This document shows positions 26,799 through 35,906 of a DNA stretch of 64,000 nt, in pieces. The position numbers and the translations under genes are program-made. The stretch spans positions 59,248-123,247 of the forward strand of contig JAIMKP010000002.1 of the NCBI GenBank assembly GCA_020692355.1. Direction: 5' to 3'. This DNA comes from Desulfosporosinus sp. (GTDB lineage Bacteria; Bacillota; Desulfitobacteriia; Desulfitobacteriales; Desulfitobacteriaceae). Within the stretch, counting starts at the first letter, position 1. Each line of letters begins with the position of its first letter. The notes beneath the pieces are model-generated. The model saw only the letters and a program-made list of their open reading frames with translations, searched no databases and was not told the origin of the DNA.

Positions 26799-28817
26799 TT
26801 ACCACCCTTGAGCCATCGGTGTGTTGTATTTTTCAGCGGCCTGTTGATGCACACGCAACTTCCAAGTCCGGTATTCCAGGGCATCCAGCAGTTTACGCGC
26901 CCCGAGCACGGGATCCATTTCTAGAATAAAGTTACCCCCAAACACATCATGAGCAATTTGAGTCGTAATCCCGTAAATAAGGTCGCTGCCTTCAACAGGT
27001 GGCATGGAACCGACGTGGGTCGGCAGTCCCATCGTCACACACCAAGTGCCGATAGCTACGGCCTTCTCATGCATAGCCTCAGGAGCGGAAGCCACAAAGG
27101 GAACTCTCGGAACGTCAACACCCAATTCATTGGCCATGGCAATCGCCAAATCCATTCCCCGACTGTTGTCAACACAGGCACCCACATGGAATACCAAGGG
27201 CAGCCCTGTGGTGAGTTGTGGATTCGCTTCCTCCAACATCTTCAGGAAACTTTTTAGTCCAGGACCGGCATAAGCGTCAACTGCCAAAGGTGACATTAAG
27301 CCTAACTTGGCATAGGCACCCGCAGAACAGCCGGTGGCGATAACGAATACATCATTTTTCACGAGTTCTTTCAGAACGGTAACATGCCCTTCATCTTGCA
27401 AACGCTTCAGGTTATTGCAACCGGCCATGAGAGCGACGCCTTTAATTTGCCCATTCAAAATCGCATCAGTCAGTACAGACATCGGGCGTTCCGGATTAAC
27501 TTTGGCCATAATGTCCGTCAAAGCCTCAATGCTAAAACCAGCCACCAGTTTGTGCCGTTCACTCGGAATGGAAATCTTTTTAGGATCTCTGTTCTTATAA
27601 GCCTCAATCGCGATCTTGACTAGTTTTTCGGCATCTTCCATGGCCGTGGTAGCATTGAATGCCAAATGTTGCGAGCCCGGGATTTTCATGATACTTTCAG
27701 TCGTAACAACTTTCGTGTGGAAACACTCAGCAACTTGTTGTACCGCCGGATAAATACATTGAATATCAACGACCATCGCATCGAGAGCTCCAGTCATGAT
27801 GGCCATTTCTTGCGATGCTGACGATGTGGCCAAGTAAACGCCTTCACGCATCAGAAGCTCATTGCCGGTACAGCAGATACCGACGATATTGACCCCTTCC
27901 GCACCGACTTTTTTGGCCTCATCAGTCATTTTCCGTGCAGCTGCCACAACCATTTCACTCAAGACTGGGTTATGGCCGTGCACCGCAATGTTCACCATTT
28001 TAGGATTAATAACGCCCAAGTTCGATTCGGATATGATCGGTTCGGGTACTCCAAAAAGAACATCACTGAGGGTCGTACCGATATACTCCCCCGCTAAATC
28101 GGCCAAAGAAGCCTTTAATCCACCGAAGATGATGTTCACTGGATCCGCGTCAACACCCATCGACGTTTGGGCAATAAGTTCAGTTACCGTTCCATCAATT
28201 GCTTTGGGCATAATATTCGTATGCTTAAATTTCTTACGCCGTCCTTCCGTAAGGAAACTATCTAAAAATGCCAGCGGACGTTCTTGATAGCGGCCAAAAT
28301 CCGCATAGCCGATTTCGATAACATCGGTAAGAATTTCCATGTCACCGCGGTCCAGGGTGGAAACACCGAGTTTCTCCGCCAATTTGCGAAGTTTTGCTGG
28401 AGATTTTATTTGATAGTCAGGTGCATGACCCTCCGTCATCGCGTGAGCCGTGTGCAGCACGTGACGGGAATGCTCCGAATGAGAAGCAGCTCCACCAGCA
28501 ATGTAACGAACAAGGTTACGCGCGACAATCGTGTACGCATTAGCACCGCAGATACCCTTGCTCGCGGGGCCGTCATCTGCTTTAACCCGGCATGGCCCTG
28601 CAATGCAAATCCTGCAGCATACTCCCTTGTAGCCAAATTGACACTGGGGTTGTTGAGCAACTACCCGGTCGAAAACAGTTTCGATCTTACTTTCATGAGC
28701 AATTTTCAACATTTCCAGTGCCGCGGGATCGGTCGTCCTTAACGGATTTTTCGGTTCAAAGACACGCGGTGCATTGGATGGCCTTGCCGTGTGTGTCAAA
28801 TCCCGATATCTTGGCAT
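26799..28817 (-). CDS. acsA: Anaerobic carbon-monoxide dehydrogenase catalytic subunit
   Basis: A 672-residue Ni-Fe-S enzyme, also called CooS. The B- and D-cluster cysteines lie in the N-terminal part (CQFGYKGVCCRICIAGPCRV at about 59-79). C-cluster ligands are spread later: the His in NIAVHGHNPVLSE, and Cys in GICCTGNELLMREG, VALMAGCNN and VIATGCSAGAYAK. It reduces CO2 to CO for acetyl-CoA synthesis or runs in reverse. Directly followed by acsB, with which it forms the bifunctional complex joined by a CO tunnel. ATG follows AGGAGG by eight bases. Confidence 0.95.
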   Translation of the reverse strand: MPRYRDLTHTARPSNAPRVFEPKNPLRTTDPAALEMLKIAHESKIETVFDRVVAQQPQCQFGYKGVCCRICIAGPCRVKADDGPASKGICGANAYTIVARNLVRYIAGGAASHSEHSRHVLHTAHAMTEGHAPDYQIKSPAKLRKLAEKLGVSTLDRGDMEILTDVIEIGYADFGRYQERPLAFLDSFLTEGRRKKFKHTNIMPKAIDGTVTELIAQTSMGVDADPVNIIFGGLKASLADLAGEYIGTTLSDVLFGVPEPIISESNLGVINPKMVNIAVHGHNPVLSEMVVAAARKMTDEAKKVGAEGVNIVGICCTGNELLMREGVYLATSSASQEMAIMTGALDAMVVDIQCIYPAVQQVAECFHTKVVTTESIMKIPGSQHLAFNATTAMEDAEKLVKIAIEAYKNRDPKKISIPSERHKLVAGFSIEALTDIMAKVNPERPMSVLTDAILNGQIKGVALMAGCNNLKRLQDEGHVTVLKELVKNDVFVIATGCSAGAYAKLGLMSPLAVDAYAGPGLKSFLKMLEEANPQLTTGLPLVFHVGACVDNSRGMDLAIAMANELGVDVPRVPFVASAPEAMHEKAVAIGTWCVTMGLPTHVGSMPPVEGSDLIYGITTQIAHDVFGGNFILEMDPVLGARKLLDALEYRTWKLRVHQQAAEKYNTPMAQGW

Positions 28818-28883
28818 GTGTTTACCTCCTCTTTCTAAGATTATGAATTAAAAAACCTAAACAATGCCTTCCTGCCTTTCAGC

Positions 28884-29645
28884 TCATCCCCCTTCCTTCG
28901 TGATTTCTTGGTAGAGTCTATCTAGTTCTACCCCTAGAGACCCTTTGGGCAACTCTTCATTGCCGGTGTTAATGGACATTTCCAACAGTTCCTCGCTGTA
29001 GGGGACAACACCTATAAGTTCTGTGGAAAAGCGGTCTCTAAGAAAACTTACTTCTTTTTCATTGCGAACTTTATTGCCAACGACAACAATCCGCGGAATC
29101 CCTAAATCCATACCGAGTTTGCGAATAACGTCGACCGTCTGGACACTGACGCGGCTCGGCTCAGTCACAATCACCAAAACATCCACCCCTTGAGCGGTGC
29201 CGCGCGTAAGTTGTTCAATTCCAGCCCCCATGTCCAAAATGACCGTGTCTTCATCACCTAAAATCAGGGAATTCACCAGGGCATGTAGGAAACTATTCTC
29301 CTTACAGTAGCAGGAGGTTCCTCCCCCCTTGATGTTCCCCATACGGAAGAAGCGAATCTGTCCCACTGGGATCGAATAATCCCCTAGAATGTCATCAACC
29401 CGAGGGTTCAAGGGATAATAAGCTCCGCTCCCTCCCATTCTCTCTTCCACCAATTCTTTCATGTCCACAATCGGCTTCAAATCGGCCAAAACATCCTCAG
29501 GGATGCCGAGAATGGTTCCTAAGCTTACGTCAGGGTCAGCATCGACAGCCATCACATTGATCCCTTTTTGCGCAAGCCATCTGGCCAAATTTGCGGCGAA
29601 GGTACTCTTGCCAACGCCTCCTTTGCCCGATACGGCGATTTTCAT
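28884..29645 (-). CDS. cooC: CODH nickel-insertion accessory ATPase
   Basis: A 253-residue MinD/ParA-type P-loop ATPase. It has the deviant Walker A SGKGGVGKSTFAANLA at residues 6-21, the switch I region AVDADPDVS, Walker B VILDMGAGIEQL and the family-specific Cys-x-Cys motif in SCYCKENSFLHAL (about 112-114), which binds Ni or Zn at the dimer interface. It matures the C-cluster of CODH. I chose ATG at 29645 with AAAGGAG eight bases upstream. It is the first gene of the operon; a sigma-A-type promoter lies about 70 bases upstream. In acs clusters this gene is also called acsF. Confidence 0.92.
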   Translation of the reverse strand: MKIAVSGKGGVGKSTFAANLARWLAQKGINVMAVDADPDVSLGTILGIPEDVLADLKPIVDMKELVEERMGGSGAYYPLNPRVDDILGDYSIPVGQIRFFRMGNIKGGGTSCYCKENSFLHALVNSLILGDEDTVILDMGAGIEQLTRGTAQGVDVLVIVTEPSRVSVQTVDVIRKLGMDLGIPRIVVVGNKVRNEKEVSFLRDRFSTELIGVVPYSEELLEMSINTGNEELPKGSLGVELDRLYQEITKEGG

Positions 29646-29712
29646 AACAGGCACTCCTTTTCGCCCGAGAATTCTAGCTCAAATTAAGTAGAATGTTTAG
29701 GCTACACGACCC

Positions 29713-29740
29713 ATTGTACCACTAATCGCGAAAGTTTCAA
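29713..29740 (-). promoter_or_regulatory. Sigma-A-type promoter of the cooC-acs operon
   Basis: TTGAAA (-35), 16-bp spacer, TACAAT (-10) on the minus strand, with an expected start near 29706 and a leader of about 60 bases before cooC. Confidence 0.65.
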
Positions 29741-29998
29741 TAAATCCTTAAAGATTCAGAAAATTATTTTCTAACGGTAAACAGTCTGTTTTGAACCCCG
29801 AAAAGCAATATTTCCTGATTGAGTGTTCGCTCTCGAGTGGAAACTTTCCTTCTTTGTGAAAATAAAATCAATTATCCAATAAAAAAATTATATTAAATCT
29901 ATTCAAAATGCCTTGTTTTGTATTTAAAACTCCATTAAATATTTAACATTTGTCCTTTTGAACCTCCATCCCTTACCACCCCTATCGCGCCGCAATAG
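29741..29998. other. AT-rich intergenic stretch without a gene
   Basis: Between the cooC promoter and the degV 3' end. It is rich in A/T with a long A run near 29880, and holds no open reading frame with a ribosome site that I can find. It could host upstream regulatory sites for the acs operon, but no clear dyad was found. Confidence 0.6.
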
Positions 29999-30036
29999 CA
30001 AAACATGCATAGAGGATACCTCACAGACATGCTTTG
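29999..30036 (-). terminator. Possible terminator of degV
   Basis: CAAAACATG and CATGCTTTG pair with one mismatch around an inner GAGG-ATA-CCTC hairpin. The minus-strand 3' tail after the stem is short in T, so termination would be modest. Confidence 0.4.
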
Positions 30037-30066
30037 TATCTCTCGCTTTCTGATTACGCGCAAGAT

Positions 30067-30927
30067 TTAATGTGTTCCCGACCAGGGATGAAACGCTAAT
30101 CCAAAGGCCCCCGGGCCGACATGGGTCGCGATCACGGGTCCGGCCTCAAAGAGGCGGATATCTTGATGGGGATAGGCTTTTCGCAGTTCTTGAGCAATAT
30201 TCTCTGCTAACTCCGGGGAACTCACATGTATAACACAAATGCGATATGAACCGCCGGAGGCCAACCTTTCGTTCAGCTCTCGACGAACTCTTTCCCAGGC
30301 GCGGGCTCGGGAACGCACTTTGTCAAATACATCAATTTCTCCTTGCTCATTGAAGTGCAGGATGGGCTTGATGTGCAGCAGGGTACCGATAAGGGCCGCT
30401 CCTCCGCCAATCCGCCCGCCGCGACGCAGGTTCTCCAATGTTTCCACAATGAAATAAAGCTCTGTTTTTTCTTTGAGTGCCGTAAGCTTGTCCATAATCG
30501 CCGCTGCACCGAGGCCTGCATCGGCCCATTCTGCAGCCGCCCAAGCAAGTAGCCCGAATGAGAGGGCTGCTGACCCTGAATCAAAGATGTGAATATTTTT
30601 GTTTGAAGCCAATTCCCGCGCCATCTGGGCTGACACTAATGTGCCACTCAGGGCTCTGGACAAATGAATACTGATGATCTCCTCCACCCCTTGAGAGAAT
30701 AATCCTTCATAAATATCCAGGAAAGCCCCCACAGAAGGCTGGGATGTTGTTGAGAATCCGGATATTTGATTTAATTTAGAAAACAGTGCTTCGTTCGTGA
30801 GTTCTGTCTCCAGAAAAGTCTCCTCTCCGACCGTGACATGCAGCGGAACCACCTGAATATGATGTTTGCTTAAAATATCTGACGTCAAGTATCCTGTCGA
30901 ATCCATCACAATGGCTGTTCGATTCAC
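30067..30927 (-). CDS. degV: DegV-family fatty-acid-binding protein
   Basis: A 286-residue DegV/FakB-type protein. It starts with AIVMDSTGYLTSDIL, the conserved first strand, and has the lipid-binding signatures FSTTSQPSVGAFLDIYE at about 57-73, IHLSRALSGTLVSAQMA at about 86-102, and the RRGGRIGGGAALIGTLL region. Members bind one fatty acid and, as FakB, present it to the fatty-acid kinase FakA. The C-terminal VIATHVGPGAFGLAF is typical. The GTG start follows GAGGAGAGG. No fakA gene is in the window. It appears to be monocistronic. Confidence 0.88.
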   Translation of the reverse strand: MNRTAIVMDSTGYLTSDILSKHHIQVVPLHVTVGEETFLETELTNEALFSKLNQISGFSTTSQPSVGAFLDIYEGLFSQGVEEIISIHLSRALSGTLVSAQMARELASNKNIHIFDSGSAALSFGLLAWAAAEWADAGLGAAAIMDKLTALKEKTELYFIVETLENLRRGGRIGGGAALIGTLLHIKPILHFNEQGEIDVFDKVRSRARAWERVRRELNERLASGGSYRICVIHVSSPELAENIAQELRKAYPHQDIRLFEAGPVIATHVGPGAFGLAFHPWSGTH

Positions 30928-31077
30928 GTTTGCCCTCTCCTCACTAGCCTCGTCAGGCCAAATCTCTGTATTATCTCACGCTTTTTATGGTTTTGCTTGA
31001 CTCATAAATTAGTTGTTGGTTTTTCTCGGTTTAGTATATCCGAGAATCTGCGACTTAGCAATCATCTATGATTTCAC

Positions 31078-31106
31078 TTGACACGTTTACACGCCTTTGG
31101 TAATAT
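31078..31106 (+). promoter_or_regulatory. Promoter of tRNA-Pro
   Basis: Perfect TTGACA (-35) with a 17-bp spacer to TAATAT (-10), giving a start around 31113, about 12 bases ahead of the mature tRNA. Confidence 0.88.
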
Positions 31107-31124
31107 AGTATTCGTTCTATTAGG

Positions 31125-31201
31125 CGGGGCGTAGCGCAGTTTGGTAGCGCGCTTGGTTCGGGACCAAGAGGCCGCAGGTTCGAATCCTGTCGCCCCGACC
31201 A
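31125..31201 (+). tRNA. tRNA-Pro (anticodon CGG)
   Basis: A 77-nt cloverleaf: acceptor CGGGGCG pairs with CGCCCCG, the anticodon arm CTTGG-TTCGGGA-CCAAG carries CGG at positions 34-36 and reads codon CCG, the T arm has GCAGG-TTCGAAT-CCTGT, and the discriminator A is followed by an encoded CCA end. It has its own promoter and terminator. Confidence 0.97.
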
Positions 31202-31218
31202 TTAACTGATCGCGTGTT

Positions 31219-31260
31219 GAACGTGCAGCCTAGGGATATCTAGGTCAGCACGTTCTCTTT
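31219..31260 (+). terminator. Terminator behind tRNA-Pro
   Basis: Outer stem GAACGTGC (31219-31226) with GCACGTTC (31248-31255), inner stem CCTAG/CTAGG, then TCTTT. It also precedes the acetyltransferase gene. Confidence 0.75.
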
Positions 31261-31299
31261 GCATCTGAAAAAGATTCCTGAGATGAGGAGGGAACCCCT

Positions 31300-31878
31300 G
31301 TGCTACCTGGCAAAAAAACCTTCTTGCGCCCCGTTGAAGAAGGCGATTTAGATTCTCTCTACCGCTGGTACAATGACCCGGAAGTCAATCACTGGGCCAA
31401 CGCAAGCTGGCCGCTGGCGACCTTACTCAGCAGGGATGCGATCGCTGAGCGTGTTTTAAGCCAAGCTGACCCTGACTTTAACCCCCATGAACATTACCGT
31501 TACCTGATTTTAAATGAACAGGGAAATGGGATTGGCTACATAGGGTTTCGTGAAATCAATGTTCCTGCCCGTTCCGCTGTGATTTTCATCTCGATCGGTG
31601 AGAAAACGTACTGGGGAAAAGGATACGGCCCCGATGCTCTGCACACCTTAATGCAGTTCCTTTTTCGGCAGTGGAATTTTCATCGCATCGCTTTGGACAC
31701 ATGGGATGGGAATACCCGTGCGATTCGTGCGTATGAGAAGGTGGGATTTCAGCTTGAAGGGCGGCTGCGCGAGGCCCGTTACGTCTTAGGAAAATACCAT
31801 GATGCCCTCTTGTTCTCCATCCTGCAGCCTGAGTTTTTCGCGCGTGATCCAGAGTTTAGCCCCGACTTTTCTGTTTAA
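31300..31878 (+). CDS. GNAT N-acetyltransferase, RimJ/RimL type
   Basis: A 192-residue acetyltransferase. It opens with TFLRPVEEGDLDSLYRWYND, the typical first strand and helix of the RimJ-like group, and the acetyl-CoA-binding motif A reads KTYWGKGYGPDALHTLMQF at about 107-125, followed by FHRIALDTWDGNTRAIRAYE and VGFQLEGRLREARYV. Members acetylate protein N-termini, or act on polyamines or antibiotics; the substrate here is unknown. The GTG start follows GAGGAGGG. It is a single gene between tRNA-Pro and the FMN riboswitch. Confidence 0.87.
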   Translation: MLPGKKTFLRPVEEGDLDSLYRWYNDPEVNHWANASWPLATLLSRDAIAERVLSQADPDFNPHEHYRYLILNEQGNGIGYIGFREINVPARSAVIFISIGEKTYWGKGYGPDALHTLMQFLFRQWNFHRIALDTWDGNTRAIRAYEKVGFQLEGRLREARYVLGKYHDALLFSILQPEFFARDPEFSPDFSV

Positions 31879-31927
31879 GGGTTGCCAAAGGTTTACGGAT
31901 CGGTTAAAATAATCACAATTTCATAAC

Positions 31928-32033
31928 TCCTCTGGGGAAGGTGAAACTCCTTACCGGCGGTAAAGCCCGCGAGCCTTAATGGCAGATCCGGTTAGATTCC
32001 GGAGCCGACAGTAAAGTCTGGATGGGAAGAGGA
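31928..32033 (+). promoter_or_regulatory. FMN riboswitch (RFN element)
   Basis: The aptamer core is clear: TCTGGGGAAGGTGAAACTCC, then CCGGCGGTAAAGCCCGCGAG, then GATCCGGTTAGATTCCGG, AGCCGACAGTAAAGTCTGGATG, closed by P1 arms TCCTCT (31928-31933) and AGAGGA (32028-32033). It is followed by an intrinsic terminator and the ribD-ribE-ribBA-ribH genes, so FMN should switch off riboflavin synthesis by premature termination. Confidence 0.97.
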
Positions 32034-32070
32034 TCCACGAGCTGAATTCAAGCTTGTCCTTGCCATGTTT

Positions 32071-32106
32071 CAAAACACCCGGAGTTTTTCCGGGTGTTTT
32101 GTTTTT
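32071..32106 (+). terminator. Riboswitch-controlled terminator ahead of ribD
   Basis: Thirteen-base arms CAAAACACCCGGA and TCCGGGTGTTTTG (32071-32083, 32089-32101) followed by five T. This is the expression platform of the FMN riboswitch. Confidence 0.93.
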
Positions 32107-32176
32107 AGTGAGGAACCTGAAGCCTGCGTTGGGACATAATAAATCTAGATTCCAAATCCAAGGAGCAATCTTGAAC

Positions 32177-33298
32177 ATGGAAAATCGCAATGGCCAAACC
32201 ACATTCTCAGAAATAGACCACTTCTTTATGGAACGGGCACTCCACCTTGCCCAACGGGCCCGTGGCAGAACCAGCCCCAACCCCATGGTTGGCTGTGTCA
32301 TTGTCCGCGACGGACTTATTGTTGGGGAAGGATATCATCAAAAGGCGGGCACCCCTCATGCCGAAGTTCATGCTTTGCGAAGCGCAGGGGATCTGGCCCA
32401 AAACGCAACCGCTTATGTGACCCTGGAGCCCTGTTCACATTATGGCCGTACCCCTCCGTGCGCCGAGGCACTGATCCGTGCGGGTATCCGTCGGGTCGTC
32501 GTCGCAATGGTTGATCCGAATCCTCGCGTTTCCGGGCGTGGGATCCAACTTCTCCAAAAATCCGGAATCCAAGTGGAGATAGGTTTGCTTGGCGAAGAAG
32601 CCCAGGCCTTAAATGAAGTCTTTATCCGCGCCATCACCACTGCCCTTCCTTTTGTCGTTTATAAGTGCGCGATGACGCTAGATGGAAAAATAGCCACTGC
32701 GCTGGGAGACTCCAGCTGGGTCAGCTCTGAGGCTTCACGGCGACTCACTCAAACCTACCGGGATCAGTTTGATGTGATCCTGGTGGGCAGCGGGACCGTC
32801 CGAGCCGATGACCCCAAGCTCACCTGCCGTCTTCCTGGCGGTCGGGATCCGGTGCGCTTGATCATCGACGGCACTCTTTCCCTTTCAGAAGAGGCCAAAG
32901 TCCTAACTTCCTCTATGACTGCCCCCTGCATCATCGCAACCACCCAAGCGGCTGATCCAGAGAAACTTGAACGGCTAAAGCTTCGTCCTCAAATAGAAAT
33001 CTGGCAATATCCAGAGACCCGTCATGTCCCTCTAAGGCAGGTTCTGAGTGCTCTTTGCGAACGAGGATGGAGCAGCGTTTTGCTTGAAGGTGGAGGACAG
33101 TTAGCCGGGCAGATGTTCAAAGAAAAACTCATACAAAAAGTGGAGTTTTTCATCGCCCCCAAGCTGGCTGGCGATGGCCCCTCCCCGCTCTCCGGGATTG
33201 CACTGAAGAAAATGGCGGCAGCGATTCCCCTGGAAAAGCTTAATGTCAGTTTGGCAACGGGGGATATTCATGTAACTGGTTATATCTTGCCAGAGTGA
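32177..33298 (+). CDS. ribD: Bifunctional riboflavin deaminase/reductase
   Basis: A 373-residue enzyme. The N-terminal deaminase domain has the zinc motif HAEVHAL and PCSHYGRTPPC (about 50-85). The C-terminal reductase domain starts around VYKCAMTLDGKIATALGDS and uses NADPH. It deaminates the pyrimidinone and reduces the ribose side chain, steps two and three of riboflavin synthesis. The ATG at 32177 is 11 bases behind AAGGAG; an in-frame TTG two codons earlier is five bases behind it and may also be used. It is the first gene of the rib operon. Confidence 0.94.
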   Translation: MENRNGQTTFSEIDHFFMERALHLAQRARGRTSPNPMVGCVIVRDGLIVGEGYHQKAGTPHAEVHALRSAGDLAQNATAYVTLEPCSHYGRTPPCAEALIRAGIRRVVVAMVDPNPRVSGRGIQLLQKSGIQVEIGLLGEEAQALNEVFIRAITTALPFVVYKCAMTLDGKIATALGDSSWVSSEASRRLTQTYRDQFDVILVGSGTVRADDPKLTCRLPGGRDPVRLIIDGTLSLSEEAKVLTSSMTAPCIIATTQAADPEKLERLKLRPQIEIWQYPETRHVPLRQVLSALCERGWSSVLLEGGGQLAGQMFKEKLIQKVEFFIAPKLAGDGPSPLSGIALKKMAAAIPLEKLNVSLATGDIHVTGYILPE

Positions 33299-33312
33299 GA
33301 AAGGGTGGCAGC

Positions 33313-33957
33313 ATGTTTACGGGAATTATTGAAGAACTGGGAAGGGTTGAAAGCATTCAACTCCTGCCTCAATCAGCCGTGTTAACCTTGAATGCCCAAA
33401 AGGTGCTGGAAGGCACGGTGATCGGAGACAGTATCGCAGTAAACGGGGTCTGTCTGACCGTTACCGGGATGAATCAACAGACTTTCAGTGTGGATGTCAT
33501 GGCAGAGACCTTGTCCAAAACGAGCTTGGCTGAACTTAAGCGCGGCAGCCCGGCCAACTTGGAAAGGGCCCTCCAACTCAAGACCCGACTCGGGGGTCAC
33601 TTGGTGAGCGGGCATGTCGATGGCACCGGAACGATTCGCCGGATAACGCGCTTAGATATTGCTCACATCTATGAGATCCAAGCCGATTCGGCTCTTCTGC
33701 CCTATATCTTACCAAAAGGCTCAATTGCCCTTGACGGAATTTCGCTCACGGTTGTCGATGTACATTCCCATTCATTTTCCGTCTCCCTCATCCCTCACAC
33801 CTTCCAGGAAACCACTCTGGGTTACAAAGGAACCGGGGCCATCGTCAACCTGGAAACGGATCTCATCGGCAAATATGTTGCTCGCTTCCTAGGCCGTGAG
33901 ATTCAGAAAGAAGATAAACTCTCTTTTGACTTTCTTCAGGAGCATGGGTTCCTGTAG
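33313..33957 (+). CDS. ribE: Riboflavin synthase, alpha subunit
   Basis: A 214-residue protein with two lumazine-binding barrels in tandem, each with the MFTGIIEELGRV-like strand and the VNGVCLTV or LDGISLTVVDV motif, at residues about 1-90 and 95-190. It dismutates two lumazines into riboflavin and a pyrimidinedione. The start is ATG at 33313 with AAAGGGTGG upstream; an in-frame GTG inside the end of ribD (33295) is less likely. The gene follows ribD by 14 bases. Confidence 0.95.
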   Translation: MFTGIIEELGRVESIQLLPQSAVLTLNAQKVLEGTVIGDSIAVNGVCLTVTGMNQQTFSVDVMAETLSKTSLAELKRGSPANLERALQLKTRLGGHLVSGHVDGTGTIRRITRLDIAHIYEIQADSALLPYILPKGSIALDGISLTVVDVHSHSFSVSLIPHTFQETTLGYKGTGAIVNLETDLIGKYVARFLGREIQKEDKLSFDFLQEHGFL

Positions 33958-34011
33958 CGGAAAGTCCACTTAAAGAAGTGGGAGTCCTCGAATCGGATAA
34001 AGGAGTGAATA

Positions 34012-35217
34012 ATGATGTCCTTCAGTACGATTGAAGATGCCTTAGAAGACATTCGTCAGGGCAAGATGATCGTAGTCGTCGATGACGAAGATCGGGAGAA
34101 CGAAGGGGATTTACTCATGGCCGCAGAGAAGGCCACCCCGGAAGCGATCAACTTCATGGCGACCTATGGACGTGGCCTTATTTGTGTCCCCCTAACCGCC
34201 GAACGTATCGAAACCCTCCAGCTCGAACCAATGGTGAGTCAAAATACGGATCCGCACGGGACGGCCTTTACTGTCAGCGTAGACAGTGCCCAAAGCACGA
34301 CCGGGATCTCTGCCTTCGAAAGGGCTGCAACCGTGAAAATCCTCTGTGACCCTCAAAGCAAGCCCAATGATCTACACCGTCCTGGCCATATCTTTCCCTT
34401 GAAAGCGCGAGAAGGAGGGGTTCTGGTTCGAGCCGGGCACACCGAAGGAGCTGTAGACTTGGCCCGCCTGGCCGGACTCAAACCAGCCGGGGTGATCTGT
34501 GAGATCATGAAAGATGACGGTTCTATGGCGCGCACTCCGGATCTCTTGGAATTTATTGAGAACCACGCCTTGAAGATCATTACCATTAAAGACCTGATTA
34601 GCTATCGGCGCCGCACGGAGAAACTCGTGGAAATGGTGGAAAGCATCAAGCTTCCTACGGATTTCGGTGAATTTCGTGCTATCGGTTACCGCAGTATCTT
34701 AGATGGCCTAGAACATTTGGCTCTGGTCAAAGGGAATGTCGCAGACGGCGCCCCAGTGCTCGTGCGCGTCCATTCCGAATGCTTGACCGGGGATGTATTT
34801 CACTCCCGACGTTGTGACTGCGGGGATCAATTAGCTGCCGCGCTCGAACAGATCGAGCGCGAAGAGCGCGGCGTCTTGCTCTACATGCGCCAGGAAGGAC
34901 GCGGCATCGGCTTGCTCAATAAGCTAAGAGCCTATAAACTTCAAGAAGAAGGCAAAGACACGGTTGAAGCCAACATCGCCCTGGGTTTCCCGCCCGATCT
35001 GCGGGATTATGGGGTAGGAGCCCAGATCCTAGCTGATCTGGGAATTAATCGGGTCCGACTCATGACCAATAACCCCCGCAAGATCGTCGGCCTTGAAGGT
35101 TATGGCCTTCAGGTCGTGGAACGCGTCCCGGTAGAGATCGCCCCCACGCCGGAAAATGTTCGCTATTTGAAGACGAAACAGCTTAAAATGGGGCACTACC
35201 TCACTGGCCTACGCTAA
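34012..35217 (+). CDS. ribBA: 3,4-DHBP synthase / GTP cyclohydrolase II
   Basis: A 401-residue fusion. The N-terminal DHBP synthase half has [27 protein letters not shown] and [13 protein letters not shown]. The C-terminal GTP cyclohydrolase II half has the zinc ligands [17 protein letters not shown], followed by [19 protein letters not shown] and [11 protein letters not shown]. It makes both precursors of riboflavin from ribulose-5-phosphate and GTP. The ATG follows AAGGAG by six bases. A small hairpin (33966-33981) sits in the short gap behind ribE. Confidence 0.96.
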   Translation: MMSFSTIEDALEDIRQGKMIVVVDDEDRENEGDLLMAAEKATPEAINFMATYGRGLICVPLTAERIETLQLEPMVSQNTDPHGTAFTVSVDSAQSTTGISAFERAATVKILCDPQSKPNDLHRPGHIFPLKAREGGVLVRAGHTEGAVDLARLAGLKPAGVICEIMKDDGSMARTPDLLEFIENHALKIITIKDLISYRRRTEKLVEMVESIKLPTDFGEFRAIGYRSILDGLEHLALVKGNVADGAPVLVRVHSECLTGDVFHSRRCDCGDQLAAALEQIEREERGVLLYMRQEGRGIGLLNKLRAYKLQEEGKDTVEANIALGFPPDLRDYGVGAQILADLGINRVRLMTNNPRKIVGLEGYGLQVVERVPVEIAPTPENVRYLKTKQLKMGHYLTGLR

Positions 35218-35222
35218 TTCCC

Positions 35223-35244
35223 TGAGACATCGGTGAGACATCGG
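35223..35244. repeat. Tandem duplication of an 11-bp unit
   Basis: TGAGACATCGG twice in direct repeat, starting six bases past the ribBA stop, followed by GATCGGGGACGGTTCTTGG, a sequence of REP-like appearance. This accounts for most of the ribBA-ribH gap. Confidence 0.75.
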
Positions 35245-35333
35245 GGGTAAGAGATCGGGGACGGTTCTTGGTGTCGCACTGAATTCTGAATACCTAAATA
35301 GTAGCTTTGGATAATGTGAAAGGAATGATGAAC

Positions 35334-35795
35334 ATGAAAACCTATGAAGGAAACCTGGTTGGTGAAGGATTAAAATTCGCTTTGGTTGCCGCTCGTTTTA
35401 ATGAATTTATCACGCATAAACTCGTGGGAGGTGCCCTTGATGCCTTAAAACGGCACGGAGCCAAGGACGAAGACATTGAGTTGGCCTGGGTGCCAGGGGC
35501 CTTTGAAATTCCGCTGGTTGCCCAAAAACTCGCCCTGTCAAAACGCTATGATGCGATCATTTGCCTTGGGGCGGTCATCCGAGGAGCGACCCCCCATTTC
35601 GAATATGTCAGCGCAGAAGTCAGCAAGGGAATTGCCCACATCAGTCTGGAGACCGGAACCCCCGTGATTTTTGGTGTCCTCACGACGGATAGCATTGAGC
35701 AAGCCATCGAACGGGCGGGGACAAAAGCCGGCAACAAAGGGTTTGATGCGGCAGTTTCAGCGATCGAGACGGCTAATTTGCTGCGGCAATTATAG
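35334..35795 (+). CDS. ribH: 6,7-dimethyl-8-ribityllumazine synthase
   Basis: A 153-residue protein, the normal length for lumazine synthase. It has the substrate motifs [14 protein letters not shown] at about 16-29, [15 protein letters not shown] at about 50-64, and [15 protein letters not shown] at about 78-92 with the catalytic His. The start is ATG at 35334, nine bases behind AAAGGA; upstream in-frame ATGs overlap that site. It condenses the pyrimidinedione with DHBP to make lumazine, and ends the rib operon. Confidence 0.95.
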   Translation: MKTYEGNLVGEGLKFALVAARFNEFITHKLVGGALDALKRHGAKDEDIELAWVPGAFEIPLVAQKLALSKRYDAIICLGAVIRGATPHFEYVSAEVSKGIAHISLETGTPVIFGVLTTDSIEQAIERAGTKAGNKGFDAAVSAIETANLLRQL

Positions 35796-35836
35796 AACGT
35801 TTCCATAATATTGGACTTCATCCCAAAATTTAATCC

Positions 35837-35865
35837 TTGTCAAATAGGGCTTTCTTCATTAAACT
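35837..35865 (+). promoter_or_regulatory. Candidate promoter of the sigma-factor gene
   Basis: TTGTCA, 17-bp spacer, TAAACT. The -10 box is a weak match, so the gene may also be read from ribH. Confidence 0.45.
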
Positions 35866-35906
35866 TTACTAATGAGGACTAATCTTTTAACGAGGAGATG
35901 AGCGCT